Part shown: positions 56,380 to 64,000 of the stretch, in pieces
Numbering within the stretch: position 1 is the first letter of the stretch
How the letters are laid out: every line of letters begins with the position of its first letter
Origin: Brachypterus glaber
Taxonomy: Eukaryota; Arthropoda; Insecta; Coleoptera; Kateretidae
NCBI GenBank assembly: GCA_958510825.1
Contig: OY294049.1
Location: 35,306,774-35,370,773 of the forward strand
Direction: 5' to 3'
Length of the DNA: 64,000 nt
Program-made: the position numbers and the translations under genes
Notes under the pieces: generated by a model
Database searches by the model: none
What the model was told of the DNA's origin: nothing
What the model saw: the letters and a program-made list of their open reading frames with translations, nothing else

Positions 56380-56499
56380 AGAAGGCCAAAAGAAACCTGG
56401 AAAAGAAACTTAACAAAAGAATGCGAGAAACAGAATTTAACATGGAATGAAACGAAAACAAAAGCAAGAAACTGGACAGAATGGAAGACGATTGTCTAG
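56380..56499 (+). pseudogene. Non-LTR retrotransposon, extreme C-terminal remnant
   Basis: The frame reads RRPKETWKRNL, then KQNLTWNETKTKARN, WTEWKTIV and stop TAG (56497-56499). This is the recurrent end of many animal non-LTR reverse transcriptase proteins: (G)RPKxTWRR, TW, A-x-(N/D)R-x-x-W (family knowledge). Upstream the frame is closed by TGA about 20 codons before, so only the tail survives. The following 150 bases, with GCTCCACGAGGGCCTACGAG, are probably its 3' untranslated part. It lies inside the putative intron and is non-functional. Confidence 0.7.
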
Positions 56500-57331
56500 A
56501 ACATATCAACAGATGGACAATAAAGAAAGACATAATAAAAGCTCGGTGCATGGGAATAGCTTACCCATTACTGGTTTGAGTATGAAGCTAAGAAATGCCA
56601 ATCATGGCGCCTCTTGCTCCACGAGGGCCTACGAGTCTAGCAAGGAGGAAAAACAGCAAATTTGAATGAAAACTGTGAATTTTTCCCCATAATTCGAAGA
56701 ATCGTTTGTAATTCGGAAGAGATTTTTTTAACGATTTATTATATGTCAAACCAACTTTTATATTTTTTTCATCGCAAAATGTTATAAATTGTTTTATTAC
56801 TTATCTTAATATTTTTACAGACATATTCTTTAATTTGGTTCATTCAATTCCATTCTCAATTTCTAAACTAAAATCTTTTTTGTCCGTTTTTAAATTGCAA
56901 ATTATGTTTCTGCCAATAGGTCACTTACTGACTAGCGCGGTACCGCGCTAGGCTCGTTCATATTAAAAAGTCAACCTAGAAAAACAGTCATTACATTTTA
57001 TAAAAAGAATATTTTGTGATATTTTTTGGTAAATAATAAAGTAATAACAATAATTATAAATAGTAATATATTCATATTTAATTATTAATTAGTCTAAGGT
57101 ATGAAATTTTGCTGTAAAAGAGAAATACTGAAAAATAAAATACTGCAGCGATTCTCACTAGAATTTTCTACACTAAGCAATTCCTGATATTACTGTAATA
57201 TGATTGGAAAGAAATAAACATGTGGTCAGAAATAATGTTAAATGATTGGTTGATAAAAACATTAAAAAATAATCCATTGTATTATGGTTAGATTGTCATG
57301 TCGACTTTTAGATAAAACAGTGTAATATTAA
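56500..57331. other. Retroposon 3' part and A+T-rich DNA
   Basis: Begins with the 3' side of the previous remnant. A short C+G-rich palindrome GCGCGGTACCGCGC lies at 56935-56948. Further right (57040-57280) it is an inverted relative of about 53930-54130. Confidence 0.45.
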
Positions 57332-58079
57332 GTGTGTTTTACTGCATCATTCTGCAGTAGGAAATGTTTGAACAGAATGAAACTAAGCACAAAAACGGAT
57401 TATGTCAATTTTCAAAATAAGGCCAAGAGAAGAAGAAGACGAGCGATATTTTATTAAATGTTTTGGTTAATTTCTGAAAATCCTAACTATGTCTTATCTA
57501 TGCTGAAAATATATTTCAGGACTGCAGTACATTACATGTAATGGATCGTGATAACCAAAGATATTTAGTTATTTTTCAGATTATTAGGCTAATTTGTGAA
57601 AATGAACAGTATACAAATGCTATTAGATTCTGGACCCAAACTTAGTTCATATATTTTAATTAATATAATAAAAAGTAGGTATTGTAATCCATAGTAAGTA
57701 ATTGCAAAAAAAATAATTAACTTTTAAAAAGTAGGTAGGTACTTATTATTGCAGTACAAAAGAATTAAATGTAAGAGGTTAACTAGGTACTTACTTTCTT
57801 TGTTAAACCAATACAGTTTTCCGTTGTTTCCGTACTTAAGTTCGTCCATATTTTTAATTATAAACGCAGAATCACAAATGTAACCTAATTTTGTGCGCAG
57901 AATAAACATGAAAACCGTTATTTTTTTATTTTGACATTTGACATCTGTCATTCTCTTCATTCGGACCTCTCCCTATCGTTTGGTCGGAATTGAGAGAATG
58001 GTCAAATGTCAGCAGTAAAACGATGATTCCGTTCAAACCAGTGGCACCAGTGGCAACAGAATGATGCAGTAAAACGCAC
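57332..58079. mobile_element. 748-bp PIF/Harbinger-type element, GTGYGTTTTACTGCATCA ends
   Basis: Terminal inverted repeat of about 23 bp: GTGTGTTTTACTGCATCATT / AATGATGCAGTAAAACGCAC. Flanked by TAA on both sides (57329-57331, 58080-58082), the Harbinger target. The interior has GGTCAAATGTCAGCAG / GACATTTGACATCTGTC words near the right end and no recognisable transposase or Myb-like frame. Confidence 0.8.
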
Positions 58080-58371
58080 TAATTGTTTTATTCCAAAAAA
58101 CTGCAATACGATCATGAATCATGATTTCATTAGGGAGATGTAGGTTAGAGTTTATTTATGGAAAACAATAAATATTAGTGTAATGTTTTAATTATAATTA
58201 TGATGGATGGATAGGAAATGGTTGCAGTCAAATTGAGCAAGATATAAATGTGCTAAAATAAATAATAAATATTTGGACGATTTCGTTGAGATGGTGCTAA
58301 GCGAAGACAGCAGATGACAACGTTAAGAACGCACATGTCAAAAATCAACGGTAATTTTCGTACGTAAGGAA

Positions 58372-59254
58372 TAGGGAAAGGGGCCCTAAGTTGACCAACA
58401 TAAGCTTAGAGGTTTTATTTAAATCATTTTTTTTTATTTAGAAGGTGGTAATTTAATTAATAGTGTATCTAATTTATACATTTTGTTTTGTTTAAATTAT
58501 TTATTTCCTTAAAAAAAAAAAACATTAAAAAAAAATGTAAAATTAGTCATCTTACCACCAGGAGAGGGTAAGTTGACGAAGAATAAAAACATCCAAAACC
58601 TTTAATAAAAAAATTAAGAATAAGAAAAATAGCTTAAAACTTGTTAGGATAATGAAGGGTATTTTAATTTTCACAAAAATCATAAATCCAAATCTTTATT
58701 TTTGCTTCTTTTGAACTCATTTCAATGCAGTAAGCATGGGCCCATAATTTGCAGCTAAAGCATTGAAACCATACCTCATTATCTTTACCAATATCCCCGC
58801 ATATTAGACAGTCCTTTTCATTCGAAACGTCTACATCGATATGTTGTATGTATCGTCATCTGCATTTGATATTCGTCATCTTATCCCCAGACACTGATAT
58901 TATTTAAATAATAATAATTGTTGTTCAAAAATCTTAATTTGAAACTTAATTTTAATTTAAGATATTTAAAATATAATAATTTTAATAATGTACATATAAA
59001 TTTCAGGCCAATACTCACCCATAAAATTTTATTCACTGAAGTCTGTACACTTGAAATGACATCGAACCACAAAAACAAAAATGGCTTCTACATCGACCAA
59101 CTTCGTTTTGGAAGATATAACACTAGCGCTCTTATTTGTCGCCCTAGTCAGGTAGTTACCACAGACTGCAACTGTTTCTCCATCTATTGACGTTCGCTTG
59201 TTATAGACGATACGTCATCTTACCCAATTCGTTATCTTAGGGCCCCTTTCCCTA
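58372..59254 (-). mobile_element. Pogo/Tigger-like element with GTCATCTTACC array
   Basis: Ends TAGGGAAAGGGGCCCTAAG / CTTAGGGCCCCTTTCCCTA, consistent with a TA target inside the ends. GTCATCTTACC or its complement, with variants, recurs near 58390, 58550, 58567, 58853, 58873 and 59212. A minus-strand transposase C-terminus lies inside (58664-58855). The rest of the transposase is missing, so this is an internally deleted copy. Confidence 0.75.
58664..58855 (-). pseudogene. Pogo-like transposase, intact C-terminal zinc-finger segment
   Basis: The open frame, closed upstream by a stop at 58856-58858, reads DVDVSNEKDCLICGDIGKD, then EVWFQCFSCKLWAHAYC and YDFCEN before TAA. The spacing C-x2-C, W-x2-C-x2-C-x2-W-x-H-x2-C and a final C is the PHD-like zinc finger at the C-terminus of some insect pogo/Tigger-family transposases (family knowledge). 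All key Cys/His/Trp residues are still present except one cysteine of the last pair (usually C-x2-C; here YDFC). It shares CG-x2-GKD-x-E-x-W with the decayed copy at 35461-35697. No start codon, DDE core or helix-turn-helix domain remains, so it is not a functional gene. Confidence 0.75.
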
Positions 59255-59379
59255 CTTCCCTAATTAATACCAAGATTAATTGATGGCAGTGTTTGTTTTG
59301 TAAATGCTAATTCCAGAGACAGCCAAATGTACTATGTAAATAGGTTTAATGAATACATTTAGCCGTATACTCTGGCGGA

Positions 59380-59640
59380 GTGCCGCGTTCATATCAATCC
59401 TTTCTCCGTTTACATCTGTTTGAATAATTCCACAGACCGCCGAATGTATTGTGTCTGCCTACCCTCTGCCGCCGCCTATTTGAATAATGGAATAATTTTG
59501 TCGTTATTTGTCTGCCAAAAAGCGATCGCTATTCTACAAGTCAAATCCGTACCGCTCCCGCCCGAAAGCCACCATAAACATGTTTGATTTTATTAAAATG
59601 CTGCGATGATGCTCGGCCCCAAACGTGTTTACTGCGTTCA
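59380..59640. other. Less A+T-rich unique block
   Basis: Words such as CTGCCGCCGCC, AAGCGATCGCT and CGCTCCCGCCCGAAAGC; no repeat partner in the window and no convincing open frame or splice pattern. A candidate conserved regulatory element or untranslated exon, undecided. Confidence 0.35.
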
Positions 59641-59656
59641 ATCAAAATACCCAAAA

Positions 59657-60879
59657 ACACGGAAAAAAACTAAACTGGATTGAAGATTAATAATCTTGAA
59701 TCAACGCTATGCTAAAGTTTATTTTTTTTGAATGTCAACAAAACCAAAATTTATAATTATTGTTTACTTACTTTGCTTTTATGATGTTTTGATGTAAAAA
59801 AAGAGAATTGATAAAGCTGTTGCTAAAAACACTTTTGAATTCCTGTAGAAACAAAATTTGCTTATGAAATCGCTTTTATTCCAATAATTTAGAGGAATAA
59901 ACCATTGTTTTAATCTCGTTAACGGCACGTCAACGTTTTACGGTTGTGTAAATTGGGCCTAGTCATTTCGCTTACAACGCATGCGTATCTTACGTTGCTA
60001 TGGTTATTTCGAGATTGTTTACAAGCGGGAAGGTTTAAAATAACTATACCTTCAAAAAATAAACTTTAGTTTCCCCATTCCGCAACTCTAGTTTTACTTC
60101 TTTTCAAGAAAATCTTATTCTTGTACGCTGAGAAAAGTTATATTTTGTTCAAGACTTAACTAGTATGGAAATCAAGAATATAACTATACTTTAAACAATT
60201 CTAGATAAAATCTTGTTCCGAGTATTACTTATACTTATTTGTACATAAGCAAATTATTGCATCAAGTATAAAAATTCTTCACATGTACTAAAAAAATAAC
60301 GAAAAAATCGATTCCCCTAGACGTACACCCCACATTAATCTATTTTCAACAACTTGAGGACACCGGAAGTGAGGAAGTTACTAGTAGTATATCGGTATAA
60401 CGACAGTATCCCAAGAACGACTTTATTTATTTTAAACGTTTTGTTAGTGGTAGGAAATAACATGTGGCGCCACCTATCGCATGTTATAGATGTTAATCTA
60501 TAAAAAGTCACATGATATAACCTTGAGAATAGTAATTCTTGGAAATGTGGTGTTATTCTCGCGCCGAAAATAGTATATATACTTATTTAAAGTCTTAATA
60601 CACTGAGTAGTATTTATACTTGATTGAATAATAGCTTCTTTATTGGTAAAGAATTTATTCACTTTTTAAGAGTCGATCTTCTTAAATTATTAGACCATTT
60701 ATTCTTTTTTCAAATACGATATTACTTAAAGTGACTATAAGTATGTTTGGAAAACAAGTATAAGAGTATATTGGCTTGAAATATTTGTTATACTCATGGA
60801 AAGAATATTTTACTTAGAAAAAGTGTAAAATTTTAAGTATATGATTATTCTTGAATATAGATTTGATTTTTTTCCGTGT
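59657..60879. mobile_element. AAGTATA-array element, ACACGGAAAAAAA ends
   Basis: A perfect 13-bp terminal inverted repeat ACACGGAAAAAAA / TTTTTTTCCGTGT. AAGTATA, GTATA and TATACTT words recur about ten times between 60170 and 60850, with CAAGAAT scattered. No target duplication seen (left flank CCCAAAA, right flank ACACATA). A GTGGCGCCAC palindrome lies near 60467. Noncoding. Confidence 0.75.
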
Positions 60880-61960
60880 ACACATACGATTGTTTTTTAT
60901 TTATTTCGAAACGACTTCAATTCAAATCACTTTATAATGCAGCATTGTCAATGCCAACTCAATATTAGAGTTAGATAACTAAAACTAGGAGTAACGCAAT
61001 CCTCTGTAATTAAGCAAAAAATCCAGAAGAACATGATTGAAATTAGCTCCAGTACAAGTCACTATTTCTATTTCATCGTTTGATTATTTTTCACTAGTGA
61101 CTGGCTATAGAATTGCACATATTAAAAGTAAAGAAAAGGAATATTTAGACCTAGAAAATGCACTATGCTTAAAGTATATATTCAGTGAATACGATTCACA
61201 TAAAAACAAGACTATGTACTAATTATATTATTTTCAGACCAAAGACTAGAAATAAGTGATTATTTTTCTAAAAGTTACTGGGTTCTTTCTTCTTGGGAGA
61301 ATCCTCCTCCAACTAGTTGAAATCCTACAATTGACAAACTAGTTGGAAATTATGGATTTCAACATATTTTTTTAAATTACTGGATCCAGTCTATTCCATG
61401 GGACTGACCTGTGCAATATCTATATATTAAACCTTTAATGAAAAATCTTTTTGTAGTTTCTATTAGAAACCGAAGAATTAATGAGATGTAAACGAAGGAA
61501 CAAAAAAAAAACGTAACGAATGTATCGAACGAAAAGATAAATCTTAAAACGTATTTCTGGAGGCTGAGAATGATTTTTGATTGTTTAAAAAAAATCGACT
61601 GTTGATTTATCAGCATTCAGGACCGGATTGAAAAATAGAAAACGTTTAAGGGGCATGTAATAGATGCCATGCCATTTACTGCTTTAATAGATTTTCGCAC
61701 AGTACCAACCAAATGTCTTTTTAAGCAAAAATTTCCCTAAATGATAAGGCATTTCCCAACTTTTTTCAGAAATTTTCCAACTATTTTGAAAAATGAAAAA
61801 TTTTGATGACTAAAACCCTACCTCGTACTTAGCGTCATCGCTGAAAGTAAGACTTTCTATAAAATGGAACGTCAAGAACGAAAATAAAGTTAAAATTAGC
61901 TATGCCTTTGGAAAACAAACGCATCTTCTTTCTACAAAATAAAAATTACTCATAGGAAGC
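60880..61960. other. A+T-rich DNA without recognised gene
   Basis: Only a small hairpin (CCAACTAGTTGAAATCC / GGATTTCAAC) near 61309-61365. Open frames have no recognisable domain. Confidence 0.4.
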
Positions 61961-62054
61961 ATCCCAAGTAACACAGTAGCTCTAGCCATAGGGCTGTAAT
62001 TTTGCTGTGAAAGAGCGGCAAGAGACACCTTAGAGCTACTGTGTTACTTGGGAT
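61961..62054. mobile_element. CCCAAGTAACACAGTAGCT MITE, copy 2
   Basis: 94 bp, ends ATCCCAAGTAACACAGTAGC / GCTACTGTGTTACTTGGGAT, with inner CTCTAGCC and TAGAG. Same ends as 19818-19945; the body is shorter. Confidence 0.85.
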
Positions 62055-62118
62055 TTGTGTTCCCCCTTTGGAATAAAACAAACGAATCATGGGGATTTTA
62101 TCATTATATATTTTTATA

Positions 62119-63021
62119 GAGGAAAGTCGCCTAATTTCGGATACCATTTACAATGTATTCAATATTTAATACTCGGTATTACTTTTTGATATTTTTTTTA
62201 TATAACCAGATACAACTTATTATAGCGAACCATGATTTATTATAAAAGCAATTTTATTACAGTTTATTTTTTCCAAAAAACACGGTTAAAAAAAATCAGC
62301 GCATTTTTGTGCATTTGAAAAAGGGCTCCTAATTTCGGACATATCCGAAAAAATTTTTTCAAGAGTAGATCTGGATCCCATTGCTTATGTTTCTTGTTAT
62401 TCCTTCATATTTAAGACGTAATTTAATCATTAAGCGATTTTCTACGAAATACTATAGGAACTATAATTTTAGATTCCCAATTTCGAATATCTTAGTATCT
62501 TAGGTAATTTTCGTTTTTTCAAAATTGTTTATCTTAGTTTGTTGTATCATTATAAAAAAAATAATTAATGGTTGGTTATCCTGAATAATAATTACCTTGC
62601 GGATATCCGAAATTGGGAATCAAATGCACAAAAATGGTCTATCCGAAATGAGGCAACTTTCTGCTTTTTAGATTAGAAATTTGTAGAATGTTTACGTTTT
62701 CAAATTGCTTAATTATGAATAGTGGATCAACTTAACTAACATCATAACTTACCCAAGACAGAATCACGAACTTTTATAACGATTATTTATAAAATAAACA
62801 AGCATAATAATGCAACTGAGCACAAAACTGCCATTTGCAATATAAACGATTTGTGCTGCCATTTAAAGGGGAGAAGCTCTACCGTTATCATATTACAGGA
62901 CGGATTTAGTTTGACTTTTGGCTTCACATAAAAGTAGGTTTCTGTTTACCTTTGCAGACAGTATCTTAAATACACTACTATCCGAAATTTGGAAACCATC
63001 CGAAATTAGGCGCATTTCCTC
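62119..63021 (+). mobile_element. 903-bp TCCGAAATTAGG-array element, copy 2
   Basis: Flanked by TA (62117-62118, 63022-63023). The same length as 21342-22244 and nearly the same sequence; differences seen include GTCGCC for GTGGCC, TATCCGAAAA for TATAGGAAAT and GAAATGAGG for GAAATTAGG. Noncoding, mobilised in trans if at all. Confidence 0.9.
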
Positions 63022-63340
63022 TAACATAATAACTTATTAATAAGTTACACCTTAAAAATTATCAAGTCGATAGAAAATAATATCCCGGTTTTATATTTTA
63101 ACTAGTTTTGGTCAAAGCATCAAAAAATGCAAAGCCAGCTCTGACCATCATTGGTAAGCCAGGACCTCAGAATGGTATTTTTGTTTGTCGATGGTACCTG
63201 TAGATAAGGGTATTGCCATTAACGAGACACAATGGGCACAGCTCATCGGGAAAACAGGTCTTCGTCTATGTTACATCGGCACTTAGTACTACTAAGAGTG
63301 CCGATGTATTGAAATCTTCGCCAAAAAGTCAAAATCCGTC
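63022..63340. other. Spacer before the CTGT microsatellite
   Basis: Contains an imperfect palindrome ACATCGGCACTTAGTACTAC / GTAGTACTAAG-like around 63271-63307 (AGTGCCGATGT). No gene. Confidence 0.4.
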
Positions 63341-63355
63341 TGTCTGTCTGTCTTT

Positions 63356-63418
<63 letters not shown>

Positions 63419-63452
63419 GTCTATCTGTCTGTCTCTCTGTATGTCTGTCTGT
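63341..63452. repeat. (CTGT)n microsatellite
   Basis: About 14 uninterrupted CTGT units at 63358-63412, with degenerate units on both sides. The open frame across it (repeated CLSV) is a product of the repeat. Confidence 0.95.
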
Positions 63453-64000
63453 CCGGATGGAAACTCGATAACTACATTTCTAGAATAGATATCGACAAGC
63501 GGGTTTTTGCATATCGTATCTTATAGTATTTCGAAGAGCTGATTAGATTTTGGGGGTAAACGATTGGGGTAAGGGGGTAAGAATGGGAAAAACTCCTATT
63601 TTTAGCGTTTTTTGCTTATAATTAAGTTAATATTTTTTGTATGTCATTAATTAAGCACTCATATGAAAGATATTTAACTTAATTATAACACGATTTAAAA
63701 AATATATATTTCAAACAAAAGCTCTTTTTAAGCTTTATTTCAAATTAGTGACTAGAGAAGAGAAGAATCTAGCACATGCGCACTGGTTTGCTTATTTTTG
63801 TTTTGACGGATGTCAAAAGGGGCTTCCGTTTAGGCAGTTGTAGTTTTATGAAATAGTTTAATTTGAGTTTGGTTACGGTGTGAAAAATCCAGTTTTTTTG
63901 TTAGAATATATAGCAAAAGATTGTTAAAATACTCACGAATTTCTGTTTGATTTTTTTTTTAATGGGGGCGTTGGTTTACGTTAACAATGGTTTGGTTTGG
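63453..64000. other. Right edge, no recognised gene
   Basis: A+T-rich with a less A+T-rich patch at 63770-63840 (ACATGCGCACTGG, GACGGATGTCAAAAGGGG). This could be a promoter-proximal region of something to the right; not supportable from this window. Confidence 0.3.

Noticed and set aside
63213..63488. 91-codon frame with repeated CLSV
   Set aside because: Direct translation of the CTGT microsatellite.

Overview
This is an A+T-rich stretch of animal nuclear DNA, most probably from an insect. It has no operons or bacterial gene density, eukaryotic polyadenylation signals appear at retroposon ends, and it carries tRNA-derived SINEs, non-LTR retrotransposon tails, and hAT-, PIF/Harbinger- and pogo/Tigger-like elements. 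The species cannot be read from the sequence. No complete host gene is present. The one good host coding candidate is a short first coding exon at 55788-55924 (+): an ATG in a good context, a type II signal-anchor N-terminus and a GT splice donor. The rest looks like a repeat-filled intergenic region, or the upstream and first-intron part of that gene.

Layout. 0-6.7 kb: a chain of DNA elements, each with terminal inverted repeats (TIRs) and its own short motif repeated through the body (ATTATAA, TCCGAAATTAGG, TAATATGGCCA, TTACTAGTAATAA); one carries a nested hAT MITE. 7-20 kb: palindromic MITEs, a TGACGTCA-array element holding a non-LTR retrotransposon tail, a minus-strand SINE and a GGATAT-array element. 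20.7-26.4 kb: a 211-bp MITE with a nested foldback, a 903-bp element, two long hairpins and a (TAA)n tract. 27.9-38 kb: an hAT-like MITE, a SINE, a second GACGTC-rich element, a long inverted-repeat system with nested palindromes, and a pogo-like element with a decayed transposase end. 39-46 kb: two non-LTR fragments, tandem duplications with periods of 400 and 706 bp, and a SINE nested in a Harbinger-type MITE. 46-55.5 kb: a MITE at the centre of a palindrome, more palindromic MITEs, and a fragment whose undisturbed relative at 2.4-2.8 kb gives empty sites for two insertions. 55.6-64 kb: the candidate exon, another non-LTR tail, a Harbinger-type element, a pogo-like element with a readable zinc-finger tail, an AAGTATA-array element, a second 903-bp copy and a CTGT microsatellite.

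The most interesting pattern is modular. In at least four classes the outermost ends resemble each other between elements, while the motif just inside the ends, reiterated through the body, differs from element to element. The classes are TA-GRGGAAAG-GGCC; CCC-(7 nt)-GCACA; (T)ACACGGAAAA / CACAGAAA; and TAGTGRAAAAA-TATAT-CCACG. Two elements of the first class keep the C-terminal zinc-finger codons of a pogo-like transposase, which points to the mobilising enzyme. Everything here was read by eye: no alignment, database search or folding was run, and most ends are accurate to a few bases only.
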